15,436 nucleotides of DNA from the NCBI GenBank assembly GCA_017882025.1, contig JADGQG010000024.1, positions 1 to 15,436 of the forward strand, read 5' to 3'. The DNA comes from Chloroflexota bacterium (lineage in GTDB: Bacteria > Chloroflexota > Limnocylindria > Limnocylindrales > CSP1-4). Below are positions 6,802 through 13,402 of this stretch, in pieces. The position numbers and the translations under genes are program-made. Position 1 is the first letter of the stretch. Every line of letters begins with the position of its first letter. The notes under the pieces are model-generated. The model was not told the origin of the DNA and searched no databases. It worked only from the letters and a program-made list of their open reading frames with translations.

Positions 6802-7287
6802 CTACTGGACCGAGATGACCGTCTTCGCGTCCGCCCAGAGCTTTTCGAGGGCGTAGAACTCGCGCTCGGGTGGCGCGAACACGTGGACGATCACGGCGCC
6901 CGCATCGATGAGAACCCAGTGCGAGGCCGGCTCGCCTTCGCGACCAACGATCGGCAGCCCATCGTGCTTCAGCCCCTCGACGACCGCGTCGCCGATCGCG
7001 CCGAGCTGGCGCTCGGATCCGCCGGAGCAGATCACCAGGTAGTCCGCCACGGTGGTGAACGGGGCGATCTCCAGCAGCACGATGTCGGCCGCCTTCTTGT
7101 CCTCCGCGAACTCCACGACGCGACGAGCCACGTCGAGCGGTGGGTGCTCGCTCGGAGGCGGCGGGGACGTGCGCGCCGGCAGGCCCGGGCGTCGCGCCGC
7201 CGGTACGACCGCGTCCGTGGGCGCGACGACCTCCATGGGCGCATCAGGCGGGGGCGTGGTCTCGGGATCCTTGGGTTCGGTCGCCAT
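6802..7287 (-). CDS. rsfS: Ribosomal silencing factor RsfS (YbeB/Iojap)
   Basis: RsfS binds ribosomal protein L14 on the 50S subunit and blocks subunit joining when nutrients are low. The conserved domain covers about residues 51-157 of 161. It holds DIVLLEI (68-74), ADYLVICSGGSERQLGAIGDAV (81-102), WVLIDAGAVIVHVF (124-137) and FYALEKLWADA (144-154), all typical of the family. An unusual Pro/Ala-rich N-terminal extension of about 48 residues precedes the domain; most family members are 105-130 residues. The ATG at 7287 has GAGGAGG only 3 nt upstream, overlapping the nadD stop (TAGAGGAGG), which supports this start. A second ATG at residue 18 lacks such a site. nadD ends 9 nt before this start, so the two are co-transcribed after obg. 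Confidence 0.95.
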   Translation of the reverse strand: MATEPKDPETTPPPDAPMEVVAPTDAVVPAARRPGLPARTSPPPPSEHPPLDVARRVVEFAEDKKAADIVLLEIAPFTTVADYLVICSGGSERQLGAIGDAVVEGLKHDGLPIVGREGEPASHWVLIDAGAVIVHVFAPPEREFYALEKLWADAKTVISVQ

Positions 7288-7296
7288 TGGCCTCCT

Positions 7297-7959
7297 CTAG
7301 GGTTCGGGCGCCGCGCGCGCGGCACTGCGCTCGTAGAGAGCGTACTCCCGGATCTTGGCCGCGACCGCGTCGGGCACCAGGTAGCGGATGGACCGGCCGG
7401 CGGCGACGCGAGCCCGGATCAGGGTGCCGGAGATCGCGAGGCGCGGGCCGGGCAGGAAGAGCGCCCGACCGCCCTCCCCCGGGAAATCGGCGGCGAAGCG
7501 TGCCGCTGCCGCGGCGAGATCCTCGGCATCGTCGGCGCGTGGCACGACCGCCAGGCGAGCGAGCGCGAGCACCCGCTCCGGGTCACGCCACGTCGGCAGG
7601 CCGGCGAGCGCCTCCGCGGAGAGGATGAACCAGAGGTCCGGGTCGCGACCGGCTGCGCGTTCGGCATCCGCGATGACGGCCAGGGTCTCGGCCGTGTACG
7701 TTGGCCCGGGTCGATCGATCTCGAGGCGGCTCGCGGCGAACCCGGGGTTGTCGGCGATCGCGCGTTCGAGGAGCGCGTACCGGACGGCACCTGGCGTCAC
7801 GTTGATGCCGACCTTCTGCCACGGATCGCCGGCCGGCACGAACAGCACGCGGGCAAGACCGAGCGTCTCGCGGACTTCCTCCGCGAGCGCGAGGTGCCCG
7901 AGGTGAATCGGGTCGAACGTCCCGCCGAGGATTCCGAGGCGAGCGGCGGACGCGCTCAC
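7297..7959 (-). CDS. nadD: Nicotinate-nucleotide adenylyltransferase NadD
   Basis: NadD adenylates nicotinate mononucleotide to deamido-NAD, the penultimate step of NAD synthesis. The 220-residue protein has the nucleotidylyltransferase signature GGTFDPIHLGH (12-22), the VPAGDPWQK substrate loop (41-49) and a C-terminal ISGTLIR (176-182) in place of the usual ISSTxIR. The mid-protein motif usually written GADxL reads SAEAL (114-118), followed by the expected PTWRDPERVL (122-131). These substitutions are mild and other family features are intact, so I expect an active enzyme. The GTG at 7959 overlaps the obg stop in GTGA (7956-7959) and gives the standard short N-terminus; a longer reading from 7992 lies inside obg. 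Order obg-nadD-rsfS is a conserved cluster. Confidence 0.95.
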   Translation of the reverse strand: MSASAARLGILGGTFDPIHLGHLALAEEVRETLGLARVLFVPAGDPWQKVGINVTPGAVRYALLERAIADNPGFAASRLEIDRPGPTYTAETLAVIADAERAAGRDPDLWFILSAEALAGLPTWRDPERVLALARLAVVPRADDAEDLAAAAARFAADFPGEGGRALFLPGPRLAISGTLIRARVAAGRSIRYLVPDAVAAKIREYALYERSAARAAPEP

Positions 7960-9254
7960 TCCGCGCCAGGCTCCCAGGCGTCCGGCCCCCATTCGAACTC
8001 GATCGCGCCGATGCGGACGATGTCGCCGGGCTGGATGCCGGCCTTCCGGAGCGCGGTATCGATCCCCAGCCGGTCCAGGGCACGCTGGAAGCGCTCGGCC
8101 GACTCCTCGATGTCGAAATTCGTCTGGGCGGCGATCCGCTCGATGCGCTTGCCGCGGACGCGGTGCGCGTCGCCCTCTCGTTCCATCGTGAACCCATCGC
8201 CGGCGGCGTCGAGGCGGTGGACGACGACGCCGAACGGCTCGGGGAGGTCCGCCGGGTCGTCCACGTCGGGGAGGAGCTCGCCGATGGCGGCCATGAGGCG
8301 GTCGAGGCCGTCGCCGGACTCAGCGCTCACCGCGACGACGTTGAGACCCTCCCCGCGCCGGGCGGCCTCGAACGCCGGCCACGCCTCGCGCGCGGCCTCC
8401 AGGTCCATCTTGTTGAAGACCACCACGAGTGGCTTCTCCAGGAGCCTTGGGTCGTGGAGTCGAAGCTCCTCGCGGATCACGTCGTGATCCCAGCCGGGAT
8501 CGCGCGCCGCGCCGTCCACGACGTGGACGAGGACCCGCGTGCGCTCCACGTGGCGCAGGAACGCGTGGCCGAGGCCCGCGCCGGACGATGCGCCCTCGAT
8601 AAGGCCGGGTACGTCCGCGACCGTGGGACGCCGATCTGCCGCATCGCCGAGGTCCATCACGCCCAGGTTCGGCTCGAGGGTCGTGAACGGGTAGGGCGCG
8701 ATCTTCGGCCGGGCCGCCGTGAGCGCGCCCAGGAGCGTCGATTTGCCCGCGTTCGGCAGCCCGACGAGGCCCACTTCGGCGATCAGGCGAAGCTCCAGGC
8801 GCAGCCCGCGCTCCTCACCGGGCTCGCCCTTCTGGGCGTGCTGGGGGGCGCGATGGGTGGAGGTCGCGAAATGGACGTTGCCCAGGCCGCCCCGACCGCC
8901 GCGGGCGATCGTGACTTCCTGCCCGGTCGCCACGAGATCGGCAAGGAGCGCGTCCGTCACGTCGTCGAGGACGCCCGTGCCGGGCGGGACCGCGATCACG
9001 AGGTCGCTGCCCGACTTCCCGTGCCGCTTCGCGCCGAGGCCGCGTCCGCCGGGCTCCGCCCGAAAATGGTGCGTGAAGCGGAAGTCGCGGAGCGTCGTCA
9101 GGCCGGGGTCCACCCGGATCAGGATGGAGCCCCCGCGACCGCCGTCACCGCCGTCCGGGCCGCCCCTCGGAACGTGCGCCTCGCGGCGAAATGTGGCGGC
9201 ACCGTCGCCACCGTCGCCGGCGCGAACCCAGACTGTTACGCGGTCAAGGAACAT
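7956..9254 (-). CDS. obg: Obg GTPase (CgtA/ObgE)
   Basis: Obg is a late 50S-assembly GTPase that also responds to (p)ppGpp. The 432-residue product contains the Gly-rich Obg fold (1-157, starting MFLDRV, with GDGGDG and GGPDGGDGGRGG). The G domain follows, with G1 GLPNAGKST (165-173), G2 PFTTLEPNLG (189-198), G3 DVPG (214-217), G4 NKMD (281-284) and G5 SAE (310-312). The C-terminal OCT domain (about 342-425, ending IGAIEFEWGP) is characteristic of Gram-positive-type Obg. The ATG at 9254 yields the canonical N-terminus; an ATG six codons upstream is possible. No Shine-Dalgarno is visible. Instead GACAAT (9268-9263) lies 8 nt ahead, so a leaderless transcript is conceivable. A CGCGGC/GCCGCG inverted repeat (9255-9260/9275-9280) abuts the start. 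The LysM-M23 gene ends 46 bp upstream. Confidence 0.97.
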   Translation of the reverse strand: MFLDRVTVWVRAGDGGDGAATFRREAHVPRGGPDGGDGGRGGSILIRVDPGLTTLRDFRFTHHFRAEPGGRGLGAKRHGKSGSDLVIAVPPGTGVLDDVTDALLADLVATGQEVTIARGGRGGLGNVHFATSTHRAPQHAQKGEPGEERGLRLELRLIAEVGLVGLPNAGKSTLLGALTAARPKIAPYPFTTLEPNLGVMDLGDAADRRPTVADVPGLIEGASSGAGLGHAFLRHVERTRVLVHVVDGAARDPGWDHDVIREELRLHDPRLLEKPLVVVFNKMDLEAAREAWPAFEAARRGEGLNVVAVSAESGDGLDRLMAAIGELLPDVDDPADLPEPFGVVVHRLDAAGDGFTMEREGDAHRVRGKRIERIAAQTNFDIEESAERFQRALDRLGIDTALRKAGIQPGDIVRIGAIEFEWGPDAWEPGAE

Positions 9255-9300
9255 CGCGGCCGATTGTCGCATGCGCCGCGGGCGGGGCCGGCGGCGGGCG

Positions 9301-10749
9301 TCAGAGGTAGGTCAGCGGGTTGACGCGGACGCCGCCGGCCCAGATCGGGCCAATCCAGACTTCGAAGTGGCAGTGCGGGCCCGTGGCGGCGCCGGTGGCG
9401 CCGACACGCCCGATCGTGGCGCCACGTCCGACAGACGTCCCGGCGGAGACCGCCACCGACGACATGTGATTGTAGGTCGTGTAAAGCCCGCTGCCGTGCG
9501 AGATCCAGACCTGGTAGCCACCGCCGTTGTTCCGCCAGCCGGCGAACGTGACGACGCCGGCCGCCGCGGCGTGGACCGGCGATCCGTAGGGGGCCGCGAT
9601 GTCGAGGGCGGGATGACCGTAGGAGAAGTTCTGGCTGACGTAGCCGCCCGTGACCGGCCAGCCAAACCTGCCACCGCCGAAGTTGCTGGGCGGACGGACC
9701 GTCGATCCGGTTCCGCCGGACGGGGTACGGGTCGTCGGGCGGCTGACCGTCGCGACGCGGGTGGGCGCCACGGGCTTCGGCGTGGGCTTCGGCGTGGGGA
9801 CCGGCGTGGGGATCGCGGCACCGCTGGCGCCAGGAAGGATCAACACCTGGCCGATCACGAGCGTGGTGTCCGTCAGCTGGTTCGTGGAGACGATGTCCTG
9901 TGGATCGAGGCTGTGGGCCGCGGCCACCGAGGCAAGGGTGTCCGTGGCACCCACGATGACCACGAGGCCGTTGACCGGCGGGATCACGAGCTGCTGGCCG
10001 ATATGGAGCTGGTCCTTCGCGCTGAGCTTGTTGGCCCACCAGATCGTCATCATGGAGACGCCCATCCGGCGCGCGATCCCGGTCAGGGTGTCGCCGGAAC
10101 CGACCGTGTACGTCCGAAGCTGGCTCCGGCCGTCCGCGACCGTGGTGTCGACGACGACCGGCTTGAGGAGCGTGCCATCCTCGAGGAACTGGCCGGCCAC
10201 GTCGACGGCGGCGGCTTCGCGCGAACCGAGGCTCGCCACGGTCTCGTCCATCCCGACACCATCGACGCTGCCCGTGTCGTTGACCGTTCCCGCGCCGTCG
10301 TTCGCGGCGAGCGGCGTGTCGATGGTGCCCAGCAGGCCGTCGTTCGGGCCGCCGGCGCCGCCGACAACGAGGCGGGCCGCGGTCCCGCTCGACTGGGTGG
10401 CACCGGTCGCCGTGCCGACGAGGCCGGGCGCGGCCGTCAACGATGCAACGAGGAGGAAGACCGCGACGAGGACGGGGACCACGCGCTCCGGCGAGTCGAG
10501 GTGCCGCAGGCGCCCGAGCCGGAGCGCGGGCCGGGCCGCGTTTCGGCGGTCACGCGAGGATGGGGCAGCAGAAGCGGCACCGGAGCCTGCGGGCACGGAA
10601 GGCCGTGGAGCAGTGCGGAGCGCGGCGTCGGCTCGGCGGGCGAGCCCAAGTCCGGGTCGGTGCGGGTTCTGGACCCGGGACTCCGGGTCGGTCGTGTCGC
10701 GGCGCAGCCGAGCAATCGCACGACGCACAGCGACCGTTGCCTTCAGCAA
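9301..10749 (-). CDS. Membrane-anchored LysM-M23 peptidoglycan endopeptidase
   Basis: This is a predicted cell-wall hydrolase or hydrolase-like divisome/elongasome factor acting outside the membrane. From the TTG at 10749 it has 482 residues. They comprise an Arg-rich cytoplasmic segment (about 1-88), one membrane helix (about 90-111), a spacer, LysM 1 (about 212-257, TYTVGSGDTLTGIARRMGVS), LysM 2 (about 260-306), a Pro/Thr/Lys linker (about 313-350) and an M23 domain (about 360-482). All M23 zinc and catalytic positions are present: H379 and D383 (GHPALD), H428 (YNHM), and H459/H461 (HCHFE). I prefer the TTG because AGGAG (10760-10756) sits 6 nt upstream; the GTG at 10812 has no such site. 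A shorter start just before the membrane helix is also possible. It is followed by obg after 46 bp. Transport is probably as a type II single-pass protein and not a cleaved secreted one. Confidence 0.93.
   Translation of the reverse strand: MLKATVAVRRAIARLRRDTTDPESRVQNPHRPGLGLARRADAALRTAPRPSVPAGSGAASAAPSSRDRRNAARPALRLGRLRHLDSPERVVPVLVAVFLLVASLTAAPGLVGTATGATQSSGTAARLVVGGAGGPNDGLLGTIDTPLAANDGAGTVNDTGSVDGVGMDETVASLGSREAAAVDVAGQFLEDGTLLKPVVVDTTVADGRSQLRTYTVGSGDTLTGIARRMGVSMMTIWWANKLSAKDQLHIGQQLVIPPVNGLVVIVGATDTLASVAAAHSLDPQDIVSTNQLTDTTLVIGQVLILPGASGAAIPTPVPTPKPTPKPVAPTRVATVSRPTTRTPSGGTGSTVRPPSNFGGGRFGWPVTGGYVSQNFSYGHPALDIAAPYGSPVHAAAAGVVTFAGWRNNGGGYQVWISHGSGLYTTYNHMSSVAVSAGTSVGRGATIGRVGATGAATGPHCHFEVWIGPIWAGGVRVNPLTYL
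9772..9807 (-). repeat. Three 12-nt tandem units in the Pro-Thr linker
   Basis: Plus-strand units GGGCTTCGGCGT at 9772-9783 and 9784-9795 are identical. A third, GGGGACCGGCGT (9796-9807), differs at three positions. On the coding strand they give the PTPV/PTPK/PTPK linker between LysM and M23. Such in-frame units can change linker length by slippage. Confidence 0.8.
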
Positions 10750-10902
10750 TACGGTCTCCTGAATCGACGGGCGGCGGCGCGTGGTACGCGGGCGAGATGG
10801 CCCGAGCGGCACTGCCGTCCGTGATCGCGGTATGGAGCTGGGTTCTCCAGTGCGCGCGGCTGACCCGTCCTCCCCCGACCGGGTATCAATCTGACTCGAC
10901 GA

Positions 10903-10931
10903 ACCCTACCAGACGTCACATCCGGCTGCAA
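10903..10931 (-). promoter_or_regulatory. Weak promoter candidate for the LysM-M23 gene
   Basis: On the minus strand TTGCAG (10931-10926) and TAGGGT (10908-10903) are separated by 17 bp. The -10 fits the TANNNT pattern but the -35 matches poorly after TTG. It overlaps the hairpin at 10922-10943. It would give a leader of about 145 nt to the TTG start. Confidence 0.25.
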
Positions 10932-10943
10932 CGTGACAGCCGG
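10922..10943 (-). terminator. Second hairpin downstream of rho
   Basis: CCGGCTG (10922-10928) and CAGCCGG (10937-10943) form a perfect 7-bp stem with an 8-nt loop. It directly adjoins the 10943-10959 hairpin, making a tandem pair 30-70 nt past the rho stop. No T tract is present. Confidence 0.42.
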
Positions 10944-10959
10944 CCCGTGAAACACGGGC
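10943..10959 (-). terminator. First hairpin downstream of rho
   Basis: GCCCGTG (10943-10949) and CACGGGC (10953-10959) make a perfect 7-bp stem with a 3-nt loop, 30 nt beyond the rho stop. On the transcribed strand the loop is TTT. This is the first strong structure after rho and a likely 3' end. Confidence 0.5.
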
Positions 10960-10989
10960 TAAAGGTCGTCGCCGTCGGCGCAATGACAA

Positions 10990-12372
10990 CTAGGCGCTCG
11001 CCTCCGCGCCCTTCTGCAGCGACGCGAGGAAGGCGGCGTTCGTCTCGGTCTTCGCGAGTCGGTTCAGCAGGAGCTCGATCCCCTCGTTGGTGCCCACCGC
11101 GGAGAGCATCCTGCGCATCGTCCAGACCATCTTGAGAGTGGGCTCTTCGAGAAGCAGCTCCTCGCGGCGGGTCCCGGAGCGCTGGACGTCGATGGCCGGG
11201 AAGATCCGCTTCTCGGACAGCTTCCGGTCCAGGATCAACTCCGAGTTGCCGGTCCCCTTGAACTCCTCGTAGATGACGTCGTCCATCCGCGAGCCCGTGT
11301 CGACCAGGCAGGTGGCGATGATCGTGAGGGACCCGCCTTCCTCGATCTTCCGCGCGGCACCGAAGAAGCGCTTCGGCGGATAGAGGGCGACCGGATCGAT
11401 GCCGCCGGAGAGCGTGCGCCCGGAGGGCGGCAGCGCCAGGTTGTAGGCGCGGGTGAGGCGCGTGATGGAGTCCAGCAGGATGACGACATCCCGGCCTGTC
11501 TCCACCTGGCGCTTGGCGATCTCGACCGCCATCTCCGCCACGTGGGTGTGGTTCTCCGTCGGTTCGTCGAAGGTGGAGGAGATGACCTCACCCTTGACGG
11601 ATCGCCGCATGTCGGTGACCTCCTCCGGTCGCTCGCCGATGAGCGCGACCATGAGAAGGACATCCGGGTAGTTCTCGCTGATCCCGTTGGCGATGTTCTT
11701 GAGCAACATCGTCTTGCCGGCCTTCGGCGGGCTCACGATCAGGGCCCGTTGCCCTTTGCCGATCGGGTTGACGAGATTCACGAGGCGCTGTGAGAGGTTC
11801 TTCGGGTCCGACTCGAGGTTGAGCAGGTCGATCGGGTGAATCGGCGTGAGGTCACCGAAGTTCGGCCGGCGGCGGGCCGTATCCGGATCGACGCCGTTGA
11901 CCGTGTCAACGCGGAGCAGGCCCCAGTACTTCTCGCCCTCGCGCGGGGCGCGCACTGTTCCGTTGACACGATCGCCGATCCGCAACCCGAAGCGGCGGAC
12001 CTGGCTGGAGCTGACGTACACGTCGTCCGGCCCGGGCATCAACCCGTGGCGGCGGAGGAAGCCGTAGCCCTCGTCCACGACATCGAGGATGCCGGTGCCG
12101 TAGTCCTGCCCGAGCCGCTCGGACTGGCGCTGGAGGATCCGGTCAACGAGATCGTCGCGGCGGTCGGCGGCGACAGTCTCGACATCGAGCTCCGCAGCGG
12201 TGGCGCGCAGCTTGGCCGGGCTCATCTCGCGGAGCTCGACCGCGCCGATCTCCGGGCCGTCGGTGGTGCCGTTCAGCTCCTCGTAGTCCGGCATGCCGGC
12301 GGGGCGCTGGCCCTGCGGGCGCCGTCGGGGACGGCGGTTCCGAATGCGCGGATCGGGAGCGTTGGAGGGCAT
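10990..12372 (-). CDS. rho: Transcription termination factor Rho
   Basis: Rho is the hexameric RNA-dependent ATPase that ends transcripts. The 460-residue protein starts with a short basic, disordered segment (1-45, RIRNRRPRRRPQGQRP). The N-terminal helical domain (about 48-84), cold-shock RNA-binding domain (about 90-162, with GYGFLR and DVYVSSSQVRRFGL) and RecA-like motor domain (about 175-445) follow. Motor motifs are Walker A SPPKAGKT (214-221), GERPEEV (246-252), Walker B VVILLDSITRL (296-306), Q-loop LSGGIDP (321-327) and the R-loop region FKGTGNSEL (371-379). The upstream ATG at 12480 lies inside the -10 box of a good promoter, before the expected transcription start, so ATG 12372 is chosen. 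Its ribosome binding site is weak: AGGTGA, 10 nt upstream. The leader of about 97 nt contains a hairpin and may mediate autoregulation, as known for rho in other bacteria; that is inference. Confidence 0.96.
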   Translation of the reverse strand: MPSNAPDPRIRNRRPRRRPQGQRPAGMPDYEELNGTTDGPEIGAVELREMSPAKLRATAAELDVETVAADRRDDLVDRILQRQSERLGQDYGTGILDVVDEGYGFLRRHGLMPGPDDVYVSSSQVRRFGLRIGDRVNGTVRAPREGEKYWGLLRVDTVNGVDPDTARRRPNFGDLTPIHPIDLLNLESDPKNLSQRLVNLVNPIGKGQRALIVSPPKAGKTMLLKNIANGISENYPDVLLMVALIGERPEEVTDMRRSVKGEVISSTFDEPTENHTHVAEMAVEIAKRQVETGRDVVILLDSITRLTRAYNLALPPSGRTLSGGIDPVALYPPKRFFGAARKIEEGGSLTIIATCLVDTGSRMDDVIYEEFKGTGNSELILDRKLSEKRIFPAIDVQRSGTRREELLLEEPTLKMVWTMRRMLSAVGTNEGIELLLNRLAKTETNAAFLASLQKGAEASA

Positions 12373-12396
12373 GGGGGAAGGGTCACCTGAAACGTG

Positions 12397-12415
12397 AGGT
12401 CGCGGACCGCGACCT
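12397..12415 (-). promoter_or_regulatory. Hairpin in the rho 5' leader
   Basis: AGGTCGC (12397-12403) and GCGACCT (12409-12415) form a perfect 7-bp stem with a 5-nt loop, 25 nt before the rho ATG. It lies within the predicted leader and just upstream of the weak ribosome binding site, so it could affect translation or attenuation. Confidence 0.4.
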
Positions 12416-12475
12416 GAAGGACTGCGCACCGGCGCGGAATCAAGCCGCGGCGGACGGTGCGTGTGGGACGCACCG

Positions 12476-12505
12476 AGCATACGCGCCGCGGCGCATCCCC
12501 GTCAA
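12476..12505 (-). promoter_or_regulatory. Sigma70-like promoter of rho
   Basis: On the minus strand TTGACG (12505-12500, five of six consensus bases) and TATGCT (12481-12476, four of six) are separated by 18 bp. This is the best promoter seen in the window. Transcription would start near 12469, leaving a leader of about 97 nt before the rho ATG at 12372. It lies in the 79-bp gap after talC. That gap has only a weak 5-bp hairpin (12519-12532), so some read-through from talC is possible. Confidence 0.65.
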
Positions 12506-12559
12506 TGGCGACCGGCGCGCCGTGTGAACGGCCAGCGCTCGCCGCGCCGACAGGGCGTG

Positions 12560-13222
12560 TCAGCTCTTGGCGGCGACCTCCGCGCGGGCCTTGGCCCAGT
12601 CCGCCTTGAACTGCACGATCCCGCTGTCGGTGAGCGGGTGATGGACCATCTGGCGCAGCACCTTGAACGGGAGGGTCGCGACGTGGGCGCCGGCGAGTGC
12701 CGCGTCCGTCACGTGGCGCGGATGCCGGACGGATGCCGCGAGGACCTCGCTGTCGAAGTCGTGCAGGTTGATGATGTCCGCGAGCTCCCGGATGACCGTC
12801 ATCCCTTCCTCGTTGATGTCGTCGAGACGCCCGACGAACGGCGAGAGAAGGCTGGCCCCGGCCTTGGCGGCGAGGAGCCCCTGGTTCGCGGAGAAGATCA
12901 GCGTGCAGTTCGTCTTGATCCCCTCCTCTGCGAAGCGGCTGATCGCCTCGAGGCCGTTCTCGCTCATCGCCACCTTGACCACGATGTTGGGGGCAAGCTT
13001 CGCGAAGTGGCGGCCCTCGGCGAGCATCCCTTCCACGTCGTCGGCAATGACCTCGGCGCTGACCGGCCCGGGCGTCAGCTTGCAGATCTCGCGCAGGACG
13101 TCGTCGTACGAGCCGCCGACCCGCGCGTAGAGGCTGGGGTTCGTGGTGACGCCGTCGATCACGCCCCAGCGGACGGCGGTCCGGATCTCATCGATGTCGG
13201 CGGTGTCGAGGAAGAGCTTCAT
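12560..13222 (-). CDS. tal: Transaldolase, small TalC/FSA-like subfamily
   Basis: This class I aldolase of the non-oxidative pentose phosphate pathway transfers dihydroxyacetone from sedoheptulose 7-phosphate to glyceraldehyde 3-phosphate. The 220-residue single barrel is the typical length of the decameric small subfamily. Visible motifs are FLDTADIDEI (4-13), GVTTNPSL (24-31), the Schiff-base Lys83 in IVVKVAM (80-86), TLIFSANQGLLAAKAGA (107-123) and SPFVGRLDD (127-135). Glu57 (VSAEVIA) and Phe129 are the residues found in true transaldolases, where fructose-6-phosphate aldolase has Gln and Tyr, so I favour transaldolase. ATG 13222 has GGAG 9 nt upstream; a start five codons earlier (13237) overlaps that site. 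It lies 180 bp after pyrG, with a doubtful small ORF between. Confidence 0.95.
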   Translation of the reverse strand: MKLFLDTADIDEIRTAVRWGVIDGVTTNPSLYARVGGSYDDVLREICKLTPGPVSAEVIADDVEGMLAEGRHFAKLAPNIVVKVAMSENGLEAISRFAEEGIKTNCTLIFSANQGLLAAKAGASLLSPFVGRLDDINEEGMTVIRELADIINLHDFDSEVLAASVRHPRHVTDAALAGAHVATLPFKVLRQMVHHPLTDSGIVQFKADWAKARAEVAAKS

Positions 13223-13392
13223 GTGGGCAGACTCCATGTGGTGTTCGTGGCGATGAGTCTACGTCGTCTCGGCGCCGGAGAGCGTTTCAGAGCCTGTCGG
13301 CCAGCGCTCGCAACAGCGTTGATCAGCGGCCGGATGGCCAGCCCGATCGACGCGCAGAAGCCGACGATGGCTCGACTGCCGAGGGACGGCAT
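13219..13392 (-). CDS. Doubtful 57-residue ORF between pyrG and talC
   Basis: An ATG 10 nt after the pyrG stop opens 57 codons that end in a TGA overlapping the talC ATG as ATGA. The predicted peptide has an amphipathic or weakly hydrophobic stretch (about 8-30, AIVGFCASIGLAIRPLI) followed by an Arg-rich segment and no family resemblance. There is no ribosome binding site in front of it. The talC ribosome binding site and a TAGACT -10-like box fall inside it. Its placement is suggestive of a coupled gene, but the frame may be open by chance in GC-rich DNA. Function unknown. Confidence 0.22.
   Translation of the reverse strand: MPSLGSRAIVGFCASIGLAIRPLINAVASAGRQALKRSPAPRRRRLIATNTTWSLPT
13256..13261 (-). 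promoter_or_regulatory. Possible -10 box for talC
   Basis: TAGACT (13261-13256 on the minus strand) lies 33 bp before the talC ATG. It would give a leader of roughly 27 nt containing the GGAG ribosome binding site. No good -35 hexamer is seen at 16-18 bp, so this rests on the -10 alone. Confidence 0.28.
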
Positions 13393-13402
13393 GATCGCGA
13401 GG

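Noticed and set aside
6883..8487. 534-codon open frame on the plus strand
   Set aside because: It covers rsfS, nadD and part of obg in antisense; those three genes have full motif support.
8719..10824. 701-codon open frame on the plus strand
   Set aside because: It lies antisense to obg and the LysM-M23 gene, is Arg/Asp/Gly-rich and has no domain. It is an open shadow frame caused by high third-position GC.
12373..12480. Longer Rho protein starting at 12480
   Set aside because: That ATG lies within the -10 box of the promoter and upstream of the expected transcription start. The extra 36 residues are low complexity.
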